46,813 nucleotides of DNA from Acidobacteriota bacterium (GTDB lineage Bacteria > Actinomycetota > Thermoleophilia > Gaiellales > Gaiellaceae), in NCBI GenBank assembly GCA_028876365.1, contig JAGWRZ010000052.1, forward strand, positions 1 to 46,813, read 5' to 3'. Position numbers and translations under genes: made by a program. The notes below the pieces were generated by a model. That model saw nothing but the letters and a program-made list of their open reading frames with translations. It had not been told where the DNA came from and did no database searches. Positions 16,132-25,335 of the stretch are shown here, in pieces. Numbering within the stretch: the stretch's first letter is position 1; each line of letters begins with the position of its first letter.

Positions 16132-18018
16132 ATGACCATGAAGTATTCGCGGCTGACGACGCCGCTCGTCCGGGACGGTGCAGAGCTGCGGCCTGCGAGC
16201 TGGGAGGAGGCGCTCGACCGCGCCGCCGCCGGCTTTCGCACGGCGCTCGACGAAGGCGCGCAGACCGGCGTCTTCAGCTGCTCCAAGGCGACGAACGAGC
16301 TGAACTTCGCGACGCAGAAGTTCAGCCGGGTCGTGCTCGGATCGAACAACGTCGACAGCTGCAACCGAACCTGACACGCGCCCAGCGTCGTCGGTCTGGC
16401 GACGGTGTTCGGTGCGGGCGGAGGGACGAGCTCCTACGAGGAGACCCGCGCCGCGGACCTGATCGTGCTGTGGGGGTCGAACGCGCGCGAGGCGCATCCG
16501 ATCTTCTTCCACCACGTGCTGAAGGCCGTGAACCGCGGGGCGAAGCTCATCGTCGTCGACCCGCGCCGGACTCCGTCGGCGCAGTGGGCCGACCTGTGGC
16601 TGGGGCTCGACGTCGGCACCGACATCCCGCTCGCGAGCGCGGTCGCGCGCGAGATCATCGAGGCGGGCCTCACCGACGAGGAGTTCATCGCACGCGCGAC
16701 CTCGGGCTTCGAGGCGTTTCGCGAGTCGGTGCAGCCGTGGACGCTCGACGAGGCGGAGCGCGTCACCGGCGTGCCGGCCGGGGCGATCCGCGAGCTCGCG
16801 CACGCCTACGGCGAGGCGGCGAACGCGCAGCTCTGCTGGACGCTCGGCATCACCGAGCACCACAACGCGGTCGACAACGTCTTCGCGCTCATCGATCTCG
16901 CGCTGCTGACCGGCAAGGTCGGCAAGTGGGGATGCGGGCTCCAGCCGCTGCGGGGTCAGAACAACGTGCAGGGCGGCGGCGACATGGGCGCGATCCCGAA
17001 TCGCCTTCCCGGCTTCCAGGAGATCCTCGACGACGCGGTGCGCGCGAAGTTCGACGCCGCCTGGGGCTCGACCGTCCCCCCGACGCACGGGTTGCATCTG
17101 AGCGGGATGTTCGAGGCGATGGAGCACGGCGACCTGCGCGCGGTCTACGTCGTCGGCGAGAACCCGGCGCAGGGCGAGGCCGACCAGACGCGCGCCGAGC
17201 GGCTCCTCACCGGGCTCGACCATCTCGTCGTGCAGGACATCTTCCTGACGCGCACGGCGCAGCTCGCCGACGTGGTGCTGCCGGCAGCGGCGACGCTCGG
17301 CGAGGCGGAGGGCACGGTCACCTCGAGCGAGCGCCGCGTCCAGCGCGTACGCAAGGCGTACGACGCGCCGGGCGAGGCGCGCGACGACATCGAGATCGTG
17401 TACGCGCTCGCGCGCCGACTGGGCCACGACCTCGGCTCGCCCAGGGCGGAGGACGTCTGGAACGAGGTGCGCTCACTCTCGCCGATGCACGCGGGCATGA
17501 GCTATGCGCGGCTGGAGGAGCTCGGCGGCATCCAGTGGCCGTGCTGGGACGAGAACGACCCGGGCGCGCTCTTCCTGCACGGCCGGCTCTGGGACGAGGT
17601 CGTCGCCGACCGGGCGCCGTTCCAGGTGGTGGAACACGATCCGCCCGTCGACCTGCTCGACGACGCCTTCCCGCTTCGTCTCACGACCGGCCGCCGCCTC
17701 GAGTCGTACAACACCGGCGTGCAGAGCGGCGGCTACTCCTCCCCGCTCCACCGCGGCGGCGCCGACATCCTGCTGGCGCCCGAGGACGGCGCACGCTACG
17801 GCGTCGCCGACGGCGCGCGTGTGCGCATCGTGTCCCGGCGCGGCTCGGTGGAGACCTCTGCCCGCTACGACCCGACGCTGCGGGCCGGGCTCGCGTTCAT
17901 GAATCTCCACTTCCCCGACGAGGTGGCGACGAACGTGCTCACGATCGACGCGACCGATCCGAAGTCGGGGACGGCCGAGTTCAAGGCGACGGCCATCCGT
18001 CTGGAGCCCGTTGCCTGA
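16132..18018 (+). CDS. fdhA: Formate dehydrogenase catalytic subunit, selenocysteine-containing, lacking its N-terminal Fe4S4 domain
   Basis: One 628-residue gene read through an in-frame TGA at 16372-16374 (codon 81). The context NNVDSCNRT-U-HAPSVVG matches formate dehydrogenases, where selenocysteine ligates Mo/W and the next His is catalytic. A SECIS-like hairpin follows at once. Downstream come molybdopterin-domain signatures (VLWGSNAREAHPIF, VVDPRRTPSA, QPLRGQNNVQGGGDMGAIPN) and a C-terminal dinucleotide-binding barrel (RLTTGRRLESYNTG). The protein starts KYSRLTTPLV, exactly where the usual enzyme continues after its 4Fe-4S domain. That domain is instead at the end of the third gene of the operon. 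Oxidises formate to CO2 in the cytoplasm and passes electrons to the NuoEF-like subunit. It needs selenocysteine machinery encoded elsewhere. Confidence 0.9.
16375..16404 (+). promoter_or_regulatory. SECIS element for selenocysteine insertion
   Basis: After the TGA and an 11-base spacer, CGTCGTC (16386-16392) pairs with GGCGACG (16398-16404) with one wobble, around the five-base loop GGTCT. The bases after TGA (CACG) and the GGTCT loop resemble the E. coli fdhF SECIS, where the loop G and U bind SelB. It is also coding. Confidence 0.8.
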
Positions 18019-19573
18019 CCTCAAGCTGCTCGACGCGGAGCCGACCGAGGCCGAGCGCGAAGCGATCGACGCCGTCGTCGGCGCGGAGCCGGCGGGCAGC
18101 GACCGCGTCGTGCGCTCGCGGCCGCGCAGGCACCTGCTGCTCCCGGCGCTGCGCGCGGCCCAGCGGCGCGTCGGCTGGGTGACGGCGGGCGCGCTCGGCT
18201 ACGCCTCCCGACGGCTCGAGATACCGCCCGCGGACGCATACGGCGTCGCGACCTTCTACGCGCTCATCTCGCTGGAGGAGCGGCCTGCGGAGGTGCTGCA
18301 CGTATGCACCGACCTCTCGTGCGCGCTCAAAGGCGCGGTCGTTCCGGAGGGCGCCGTGCCGTCGCCGTGCCTCGGCCTGTGCGAGCTCGCGCCTGCCTCG
18401 CTGCGTACGATCGCCGGCGAGCGGCCGCGCGAGATCCAGATACCGGAGGAGCGGCTCCCCGTCCACGGCGACAAGCTTCTGCGGCGCATCGCGACCGGCG
18501 AGCCGTACGGCGAGCTCCGCGCCCTCGCGCGCGCGCGTGAACTGGGGCCGGAGGCGGTCATCGCCGCGGTCAAGGCGTCCCCGCTTCTCGGCCGCGGGGG
18601 GGCCGCGTTCCCGACGGGGCTGAAGTGGGAGGCGGTCGCGCGGCAGCCGGTGAAGCCGCACTTCCTCGTCTGCAACGCGGACGAGTCTGAGCCGGGGACG
18701 TTCAAGGACCGCGTGATCATGGAGCAGGACCCGTTCGCGCTCGTCGAGGCGATGGCGATCGCGATGTTCGCGACCGGATGCGAGAAGGGCTATGTCTACA
18801 TCCGCGCGGAGTACCCGCTCGCGCAGCGACGGGTCCAGGACGCGATCGACGCGGTCGGCATCGATGTCGAGCTGCGGATCGGCGCGGGCGCGTACGTCTG
18901 CGGCGAGGAGACCGCGCTCTTCCAGTCGATCGAGGGCCATCGCGGCGAGCCGCGCAACAAGCCTCCGTTTCCCGTCGAGGCCGGCCTCTTCGGCAAGCCG
19001 ACCGTCGTGAACAACGTCGAGACGCTCGTGAACATCCCGCACATCCTGCTCGGCGAGGACGGTCGCGACACGCGCCTGTTCTGCGTCTCCGGCGACGTCG
19101 CCCGGCCGGGGCTGTACGAGCTCGAGCTCGGGACGCCGCTGTCGCAGCTGCTCGACACGGCCGGCGCCGAGCCGGCGAAGGCGGTCCTGCTCGGCGGCGC
19201 CGCCGGATCGTTCCTGCGACCCGACCAGCTCGACCTCGAGCTCTCCTTCGAGGCCGCGCGCGCGGCGGGCGTCACGCTCGGCTCGGGTGTCGTCATCGTC
19301 TTCGGCGAGGATGCCGACCTGGTGTCCGCCGTTCTCCGCATCGCCGCGTTCTTCCGCGAAGAGTCGTGCGGCCAGTGCGTCCCGTGCCGCGTCGGCACCG
19401 TGCGGCAAGAGGAGGCGCTGCACCGGCTCGCATCCGGCGCGGCGAACGGCGACGAGCGCGCCGTGCTCGCCGACCTGACGCAGGTGATGCGCGACGCCTC
19501 GATCTGCGGGCTCGGGCAGACGGCGGCGAACGCGGTCGCATCGGCGATCGAGAACCTCGGGGTGCTCGCATGA
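18011..19573 (+). CDS. NuoE-NuoF fusion, NAD-reducing diaphorase subunit of formate dehydrogenase
   Basis: 520 aa. Residues 1-150 are a thioredoxin-like [2Fe-2S] NuoE/FdsG domain with Cys pairs in HVCTDLSC and PCLGLC. Residues 150-520 are NuoF/FdsB: LGRGGAAFPTGLKW (NADH site), CNADESEPGTFKDR (FMN), AYVCGEETALFQSIEG and the 4Fe-4S motif ESCGQCVPCRVGT with a later Cys in SICGLGQ. It takes electrons from the formate site and reduces NAD+. The TTG start at 18011 overlaps the previous stop by eight bases. The E and F parts are separate genes in most formate dehydrogenases and in complex I, so this is a fusion. Confidence 0.9.
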   Translation: MPDLKLLDAEPTEAEREAIDAVVGAEPAGSDRVVRSRPRRHLLLPALRAAQRRVGWVTAGALGYASRRLEIPPADAYGVATFYALISLEERPAEVLHVCTDLSCALKGAVVPEGAVPSPCLGLCELAPASLRTIAGERPREIQIPEERLPVHGDKLLRRIATGEPYGELRALARARELGPEAVIAAVKASPLLGRGGAAFPTGLKWEAVARQPVKPHFLVCNADESEPGTFKDRVIMEQDPFALVEAMAIAMFATGCEKGYVYIRAEYPLAQRRVQDAIDAVGIDVELRIGAGAYVCGEETALFQSIEGHRGEPRNKPPFPVEAGLFGKPTVVNNVETLVNIPHILLGEDGRDTRLFCVSGDVARPGLYELELGTPLSQLLDTAGAEPAKAVLLGGAAGSFLRPDQLDLELSFEAARAAGVTLGSGVVIVFGEDADLVSAVLRIAAFFREESCGQCVPCRVGTVRQEEALHRLASGAANGDERAVLADLTQVMRDASICGLGQTAANAVASAIENLGVLA

Positions 19574-20379
19574 GGATCACGATCGACGGCGTCACGACCG
19601 AGGTCGACGGCGGCACGATCCTCGATGCGGCGCGGCAGATGGGCATCGACACGCCGACGCTCTGCTACGGCGACACGCTCACCCCTGTGAACGCGTGCCG
19701 CGTCTGCGTCGTCGAGCTCGAAGGCGCGCGCACCCTCGTGCCCGCGTGCTCGCGCAGGGTCGAGGACGGCATGGTCGTGCACACCGACTCCGAGCGCGTC
19801 CGCACGAGCAGGCGCATGGTGCTCGAGCTGCTCGGCTCGTCCGTCGACCTCTCGACGGCGCCGGACGCGCTCGCCTACGTCGACCGCTACGGCGCCGAAC
19901 CGGCGCGACTGGGGACGCCACCCGCGCCCGCACCGAGGATCGACAACGACCTGTACGTGCGCGACTACTCGAAGTGCATCCTCTGTTACAAGTGCGTCGA
20001 GGCCTGCGGCGTCGACCACCAGAACACGTTCGCGATCGCGGTCGCGGGCCGCGGCTTCGACGCGCGCATCTCCACCGAGCTCGACGTCGCGCTGCCCGAC
20101 TCGGCGTGCGTCTACTGCGGCAACTGCGTCGCGGTCTGCCCGACCGGCGCCCTCATGGGCAAGACGGAGTTCGACCTGCGCGAGGCCGGGAACTGGCGCG
20201 AGGAGGAGCAGGCCCAGGTCGACACCGTGTGCCCGTACTGCGGCGTCGGCTGCACTCTGACGCTGCACGTCCAGGACGACGCGATCGTCAAGGTGACCTC
20301 GCCCGACGACCACGACGTCACGCGCGGCAACCTGTGCATCAAGGGCCGCTTCGGCTACCGCTACGCCCAGAACCGCTAA
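19570..20379 (+). CDS. Formate dehydrogenase iron-sulfur subunit: [2Fe-2S], 2x[4Fe-4S] and the detached molybdopterin Fe4S4 domain
   Basis: 269 aa, ATG overlapping the previous stop (ATGA). Domains in order: a plant-ferredoxin-like [2Fe-2S] domain (LCYGDTLTPVNACRVC, then PACSR), residues 1-80; a linker without the NuoG-type HxxxCxxC cluster; two 4Fe-4S motifs (CILCYKCVEAC, then CVYCGNCVAVCPTGAL); and finally a complete Molybdop_Fe4S4 domain (CPYCGVGCTL, then GNLCIKGRFGY) up to the stop. In FdsA/FdhF-type enzymes this last domain is the N-terminal part of the catalytic chain and its Lys contacts the pterin. Here it is carried by a different polypeptide, encoded after rather than before the catalytic gene. 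The two proteins should assemble into one active unit. Confidence 0.88.
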   Translation: MRITIDGVTTEVDGGTILDAARQMGIDTPTLCYGDTLTPVNACRVCVVELEGARTLVPACSRRVEDGMVVHTDSERVRTSRRMVLELLGSSVDLSTAPDALAYVDRYGAEPARLGTPPAPAPRIDNDLYVRDYSKCILCYKCVEACGVDHQNTFAIAVAGRGFDARISTELDVALPDSACVYCGNCVAVCPTGALMGKTEFDLREAGNWREEEQAQVDTVCPYCGVGCTLTLHVQDDAIVKVTSPDDHDVTRGNLCIKGRFGYRYAQNR

Positions 20380-21518
20380 CGCGCGAGCAGCGAGTCGCCG
20401 GAGGCGGGATCGAAGAGCTGCACTCGCTCGCCGTTCACCATGAGGCGAATCTGCTCTCCCGTCCGGATTGCGGTGTTCGAGTCGAACCGGACGACCACGG
20501 TGTCGCTCAGCTCGCTCGATTGTTCGTCCTCGCTCTTTCCGGCTCGCTCACCGAGATGCGCGATGCGGAGCCCCTGGGCGCGCAGGTGGGCGAGCGTCTC
20601 CGGCCCGAGAGCCTCCGTGATCTCGACGGCCGCCTGAATGGCCGCCCCGTTCGCGCTCAGGACGAAGTCCTCGGGACGCACACCGACGACGACGTCGCCG
20701 GCGCGGCGCGCAAGTCGGCGGCGGACGCTTTCCGGAAGCTCGACGCGGGCCTCGCCAAGCGCGAGCCCGTCTTGCTCGATCCGCCCTTCCAAGAAGTTCA
20801 TCGCCGGGCTGCCGATGAAGCCTCCGACGAACATGTTCGCGGGATGGCGGTAGAGACGCTCCGGCACGTCCGTCTGTTGGACGACGCCTGAGCGAAGGAC
20901 GACCACGCGGTCTCCGAGTGTCATCGCCTCCGTCTGGTCGTGCGTGACGTAGATCGTCGTGATGCCCAGCCGCTTGTGCAGGCTGATAAGTTCCGCGCGC
21001 ATCTGCACCCGCAGCTTGGCGTCCAGGTTCGAGAGTGGCTCGTCCATGAGGAAGACTTGCGGCTCGCGGACGAGCGCTCGCCCGATGGCCACACGCTGCC
21101 TCTGCCCTCCCGACAATGCGCGTGGCTTACGCCCGAGGAGCTCATCGATCCCGAGCAGACGCGCCACCTCGCGAACGCGGGCCCGCGCGTCGTCTTTGTG
21201 CATCCGCTTTTGCCGGAGCGGGAAGACCAGATTGTCGTAGACGGTCATGTGCGGATAGAGCGCGTAGTTTTGGAAGACCATCGCGATGTCGCGATCGGTC
21301 GGAGGCAGATCGTTGACCCGCGTGTCTCCGATGTGGATCTCTCCTTCGGAAACCTCCTCTAGTCCCGCGACCATCCGGAGCAGCGTCGTCTTACCGCAGC
21401 CCGAAGGACCGACGAGGATGAGGAATTCGCCATCGCGAACCGTCAACGTGAAATCGTCGACCGCAACAACGTCCTCGCCGAAGCGCTTGCTCACGTGCGC
21501 GAAGTCGACCGATGCCAT
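20376..21518 (-). CDS. Sugar ABC transporter ATPase (MsmK/UgpC type)
   Basis: 380 aa. Walker A GPSGCGKTT, Q-loop MVFQNYALYPHMTV, signature LSGGQRQRVAIGRAL, Walker B VFLMDEPLSNLDAKL, and H-loop TIYVTHDQTEAMTLGDRV. A C-terminal TOBE domain (residues 240-380) is of the kind that binds regulatory proteins in the maltose/multi-sugar class. The ATG at 21518 overlaps the GH31 stop by one base. Last gene of the glucan operon; it would energise the permeases at 26414-28233. Its stop overlaps the convergent formate dehydrogenase stop by four bases. Confidence 0.92.
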   Translation of the reverse strand: MASVDFAHVSKRFGEDVVAVDDFTLTVRDGEFLILVGPSGCGKTTLLRMVAGLEEVSEGEIHIGDTRVNDLPPTDRDIAMVFQNYALYPHMTVYDNLVFPLRQKRMHKDDARARVREVARLLGIDELLGRKPRALSGGQRQRVAIGRALVREPQVFLMDEPLSNLDAKLRVQMRAELISLHKRLGITTIYVTHDQTEAMTLGDRVVVLRSGVVQQTDVPERLYRHPANMFVGGFIGSPAMNFLEGRIEQDGLALGEARVELPESVRRRLARRAGDVVVGVRPEDFVLSANGAAIQAAVEITEALGPETLAHLRAQGLRIAHLGERAGKSEDEQSSELSDTVVVRFDSNTAIRTGEQIRLMVNGERVQLFDPASGDSLLAR

Positions 21519-23785
21519 CAGGCCACCTCCATGAGATTGCGCTCGGCGAAGAGGGGTACCATCGCCGACGCCCGCGCCGCCGACACGAATACCGGTATCT
21601 CGTCGATCGGGGCGTCGCGCTCGACGACATCGGGGCCGTAGAGCGTCTCGCCCACCCAGGGATCCACCCACTCGCCATCCGGCAGATAGAGGCGCCAGCT
21701 GCGCGCACCTTCGACCGTCACCGGAGCTACGAGCAGGTCGTCGCCGAGGAACCACTGGTGCGGAAACGCCCAGATGCGTTCATCGTCCTCCACCTCGAAG
21801 CAGAGCGCGCGCATGAGCGGCTTTCCGGTCGCGAGCGAGCGCTCTGCCTGCTCGGCGAGATACGGGACGAGACGCTCGCGCAACTCCACGAAGCGTCGGA
21901 AGACGGGGATGACCCGCGTGTCGGCCGTGCTCTCGGCGACGTTCCACGGGGTGCGGTCCCGGCTCGGCGTGCGGTGATGGTTGAACTCCGAGTGGTACTG
22001 CATGATCGGGCAGAAGCAGGCTGCGGCTGCCGAGCGAAGGTACAGCTCCGCAGCCGGGACCGGTCCCGAGAACCCGGCGAGGTCCCAGCCCCAGAAGAAG
22101 ACGCCCGATGCGCCTGCGCTCAGGCCCGCGGTGATCGAGGCACGGAACGCCTCCCATGTCGAGTCCTCGTCACCGGCCCAGTGGCATGGGACCGCACCCG
22201 AGCCCGTGAAGCCGGCCCGGCTGAACGTGACGGGGCTGCGTCCCGCGGAGCGGAGGAGCTCGTGATATGCGGCGCCGTAGAGCACCGGGTAGCGGTTGTT
22301 CGTCTCCCCGCCGTCGCTTCCGTCGGCATACCGGAGATCGGTTCCCCACGCATGCTCGCCCCCGTCGGTCTTGAATCCGTCGACCCCGACGTCCTCGACG
22401 AGATAGCGGCGCTTCTCCGTCCACCACGCCCGCGCGTCGGGATTGGTGAAATCGGGAAGGAGTGCACGGGGAAACCACCACCCGCGGTTGCGATACGGGC
22501 TCCCGTCGTCACGGCGCACGCAGTAGGCCCGCTCGATCATCGTCTCGCGATCGAACCGGGCCTGGCCCTCATGCGACTGGACGAGCGGAATCTGCCAGAG
22601 CAGCACCTTGACACCTGCTCCGTGCAGCTGGTCGACCATTCCCTTCGGATCCGGCCACGGGCCGTCCGGCGGAAAGCGGAAGTCCGACAGGCGGTGTGGA
22701 GCGCCGTCCGTGTGCATCTCGTATTCCGCGCCGTTGAACGCCACGAACGTCGCCTCGTCCGACCAGGCTTCGATGACGACGGCGCCGACCGGGATACCCT
22801 CGCGCCGGCTGCGGTCGACCTCGGCCAGCACGCGCGCTTGCGAGTTCCACTCGTTCCCGCTCATCCACAGCCGGTAGATCCAGTCGGGAGGCGCCTCGGC
22901 TCGGCCCGTCGCCGCGAGGAACGAGCTCAGCACGTCGGCCGGTGGGCCGGCGAACAGCCGTACGGTGAGCTCCGGATCGCGCAGGCCCGGATCGAGATCG
23001 ACCTCGACGAGGATCCGATCCCGAACGGTGGAACCGACGTCGAAGCGCACCCGCCTGCCGGTGTCGACGTGGAAGCCGAACCCACCGCCGACCACGATCG
23101 CGAAGGGCATCGGCAGGTATGTCCGCGCTCCCTGCCCCTTGTACTGATCGAAAACGGCGGCATCGACGAGGCGGCCACACTGATCGAGCGCGTCGAACCG
23201 TTCGCCGAATCCGATTACTCGTTCACCGTGCTCGAGCCGGAGAGCGAAACGCAGGCGGTACGTCGCGTCTCCCACGAGCCATTCGACGCTTCCCGGGACG
23301 AGCCGCGAGAGACGCGCGTCGCCCTCGAGACGCAGACGACCGCCGCCTGCCGTCCACGTGCAGCCCTCGACCTCGAACCAACGCGTCCGCGAGCGTCCGT
23401 CGAGAAAGCGGTAGCGCAGATGTTCGCCCATCGGGACGACCGCCCTCCAGGACGTGCGTCCGCGCTGCTCGCCACGGCGGGCCGCCGCCTCCGACAGGTG
23501 CCCCTCGCCGATGCGCTCGGCCGGGACGCCGTAGTCGGCGACGACGTCCGGGATCGTGCCTCCCGCGGCGACAGCGTCGACGATCCTCCGGTGACCCTCG
23601 CTCTCGAGCTCGACGCGCACCCTCTTGGCGTCACGCGGAGTCGTTGCACGCAGCTCGACATCCGCGCCGGCGATGGGCCGAACGGGCACGCGCTGGTCGG
23701 GCTCCACGAGATATGGGTGCCCACGGCCGATTGGACGGTGCCGGATCACGCGTCGTCCGAATCGGGTAACCAGAGGATGGCCCAT
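21518..23785 (-). CDS. Glycoside hydrolase family 31 alpha-glucosidase/alpha-glycosyltransferase
   Basis: 755 aa, no signal peptide. An N-terminal beta-sandwich (1-290) precedes the TIM barrel. The nucleophile region VDGFKTDGGEH contains D474, and HWAGDEDSTWEAF contains the acid/base candidate D539. Other barrel motifs are VVIEAWSDEATF and GVFFWGWDLAGF. A distal beta domain closes the protein (LLVAPVTVEGARSWRLYLPDGEWVD). GH31 enzymes release alpha-linked glucose or xylose, or transfer isomaltosyl groups. In this operon, activity on alpha-1,6-glucan fragments in the cytoplasm is likely. The ATG at 23785 lies 40 bases inside the GH66 gene, so it is coupled. Exact linkage preference is unknown. 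Confidence 0.88.
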   Translation of the reverse strand: MGHPLVTRFGRRVIRHRPIGRGHPYLVEPDQRVPVRPIAGADVELRATTPRDAKRVRVELESEGHRRIVDAVAAGGTIPDVVADYGVPAERIGEGHLSEAAARRGEQRGRTSWRAVVPMGEHLRYRFLDGRSRTRWFEVEGCTWTAGGGRLRLEGDARLSRLVPGSVEWLVGDATYRLRFALRLEHGERVIGFGERFDALDQCGRLVDAAVFDQYKGQGARTYLPMPFAIVVGGGFGFHVDTGRRVRFDVGSTVRDRILVEVDLDPGLRDPELTVRLFAGPPADVLSSFLAATGRAEAPPDWIYRLWMSGNEWNSQARVLAEVDRSRREGIPVGAVVIEAWSDEATFVAFNGAEYEMHTDGAPHRLSDFRFPPDGPWPDPKGMVDQLHGAGVKVLLWQIPLVQSHEGQARFDRETMIERAYCVRRDDGSPYRNRGWWFPRALLPDFTNPDARAWWTEKRRYLVEDVGVDGFKTDGGEHAWGTDLRYADGSDGGETNNRYPVLYGAAYHELLRSAGRSPVTFSRAGFTGSGAVPCHWAGDEDSTWEAFRASITAGLSAGASGVFFWGWDLAGFSGPVPAAELYLRSAAAACFCPIMQYHSEFNHHRTPSRDRTPWNVAESTADTRVIPVFRRFVELRERLVPYLAEQAERSLATGKPLMRALCFEVEDDERIWAFPHQWFLGDDLLVAPVTVEGARSWRLYLPDGEWVDPWVGETLYGPDVVERDAPIDEIPVFVSAARASAMVPLFAERNLMEVA

Positions 23786-25335
23786 GTCGAAAAAGCCGGC
23801 AACGAGACCGTGTCGTACCGACCGTCGCTCTCAGGAACGAGCGCCTTCATCTCAGGGTTTCCATCCGGGTCGGCGAACAGAAACCTCACCGCTGTCGTCC
23901 TGCCGCTGCGCTCGACGGAGACGCGAACGTCCTCGAGCTGCCGAGCAGGCTGCTTGGGCGCGTCCCACCGATCGTCGCTCTGACGCGAAAGATCGATCAA
24001 GCTGACGAGGAGACCCTGCGGGAGCCGTAGGACTCGGGTCCAGAGCGCGCCCGCGACGGGATCGACGCTCACCGGAACTGAGGCGCGGATACGCATCTCT
24101 TCGTTCACACCGCCGAGGCGCGTCCCCGTCACGTCGACCGACGTACGATCGAAGAGAAGATCGCCGTATCGCACCGCGAAGTCGTAATAGCGACGGGTCG
24201 AGCTCTGGTCGACAGGATCGAGCTCCGAGTGCTTCACGTAGTACGCCTCGGTCAGCACGCCGCGTTCCTCGCCGTGAAGGAGCGCGGTGCCGCCATGCGA
24301 GAAGACCGTCGCGAGGAGCAGCCGCTGCGCCTCTGCGGCACCGACGCGGCTCCCGTTCGCGAAAACCGACAGGTACGCGGCGAGAATGACGCTCTTGGTC
24401 GGGGCGAGCGACCTCGCCTTCGTCACCAGACCCGAGATGTGCGCGAGCCGGTCGTGCGGCGACCACACCTCGATGTAGACCGCAGCCTGGTTTGCCGCCG
24501 CAGTGGACCAGGTGGGGAAGTCGTTGACGTTGTTGAAGATGAGACGTGATCGAGGGAGCTCGCCCGCCAGCCGGTCGATGAGCGCCGGGAACGCCTCCGC
24601 GAGATCGACTCTCGTCCGATCGGCGCGAAGCGCGTCTTTCGGCGCGCCGTACTGGTCGAGGTGGAAACCCGCGAACCCCACCTCCGCCACTGCGGCTCGC
24701 AGGTCGGCCGCGAAGTGCGCCTGCCAGCGCTCGCTCGTCGGGTCGACGTTCCAGAGAAAGTCGTCGCCGAGCGTCCACGGCTCGCCGGTGCTCCGGAACA
24801 GGCCGTCGCTCCGCCATGACGGCCATTCGTCGCGGCCGGCCGCATACACGGCGGCGTAGCCCAGAGCAAGCGAGCCCGCCGCATGCAGCCCCGCGACGAG
24901 GCGGCGTACCGTCGCGAGCGACAGCGTCCGCCCGAGCGCGTCGACGAAGTCGTCCGCCGGCGGAAGCAGATCTGCGTGTCGGTACATCCAGTCGTAGAAC
25001 TGGACCGCGTTCAGATGAAGCCGGCGAATGTTGTCGACGACTCCGACCACATCACGCCCGGCGGCGAAATCCGACACGAACCCGTATCGAGCGCGCGAGA
25101 GCGGATCGGCGAGGACGTCGAGGGCCGTGTGGACACCCAGGCCCTCGACGCCATAACCGCCCTCCGGCTGGGGAGGGAACTGTGCGACGCGTGCGTCCAC
25201 CGCGACGTCCGATGTCGCGACGCACTCGTCGAGATGCCACAGCGACACGCGCCCCGCGCCGGGCGCACCGCGGACCTCGATCTCGATCGGCTCGCCGGGA
25301 GCGAAGGTTGCCTTCGCCGGGATCAGCTCGGTCAC
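23746..25335 (-). CDS. Glycoside hydrolase family 66 (dextranase/cycloisomaltooligosaccharide glucanotransferase-like), apparently cytoplasmic
   Basis: 529 aa from a GTG that overlaps the GH15 stop (GTGA). An N-terminal beta domain comes first (IPAKATFAPGEPIEIEVRG). The barrel contains HLNAVQFYDWMYRH, the nucleophile region FAGFHLDQYG (D227) and the acid/base region YIEVWSPHD (E289). A C-terminal beta domain follows. GH66 members cut or cyclise alpha-1,6-glucan (dextran). Most known ones are secreted and 600-900 aa; this one has no signal peptide and no room for the CBM35 insert of cyclising enzymes. It probably attacks imported linear or cyclic isomaltooligosaccharides. Family assignment is from motifs I recognise, not a search. 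Confidence 0.8.
   Translation of the reverse strand: MTELIPAKATFAPGEPIEIEVRGAPGAGRVSLWHLDECVATSDVAVDARVAQFPPQPEGGYGVEGLGVHTALDVLADPLSRARYGFVSDFAAGRDVVGVVDNIRRLHLNAVQFYDWMYRHADLLPPADDFVDALGRTLSLATVRRLVAGLHAAGSLALGYAAVYAAGRDEWPSWRSDGLFRSTGEPWTLGDDFLWNVDPTSERWQAHFAADLRAAVAEVGFAGFHLDQYGAPKDALRADRTRVDLAEAFPALIDRLAGELPRSRLIFNNVNDFPTWSTAAANQAAVYIEVWSPHDRLAHISGLVTKARSLAPTKSVILAAYLSVFANGSRVGAAEAQRLLLATVFSHGGTALLHGEERGVLTEAYYVKHSELDPVDQSSTRRYYDFAVRYGDLLFDRTSVDVTGTRLGGVNEEMRIRASVPVSVDPVAGALWTRVLRLPQGLLVSLIDLSRQSDDRWDAPKQPARQLEDVRVSVERSGRTTAVRFLFADPDGNPEMKALVPESDGRYDTVSLPAFSTWAILWLPDSDDA

Noticed and set aside
16132-16374. Truncated formate dehydrogenase pseudogene ending at TGA
   Set aside because: The TGA is at the selenocysteine position, the frame continues with conserved sequence, and a SECIS-like hairpin follows.
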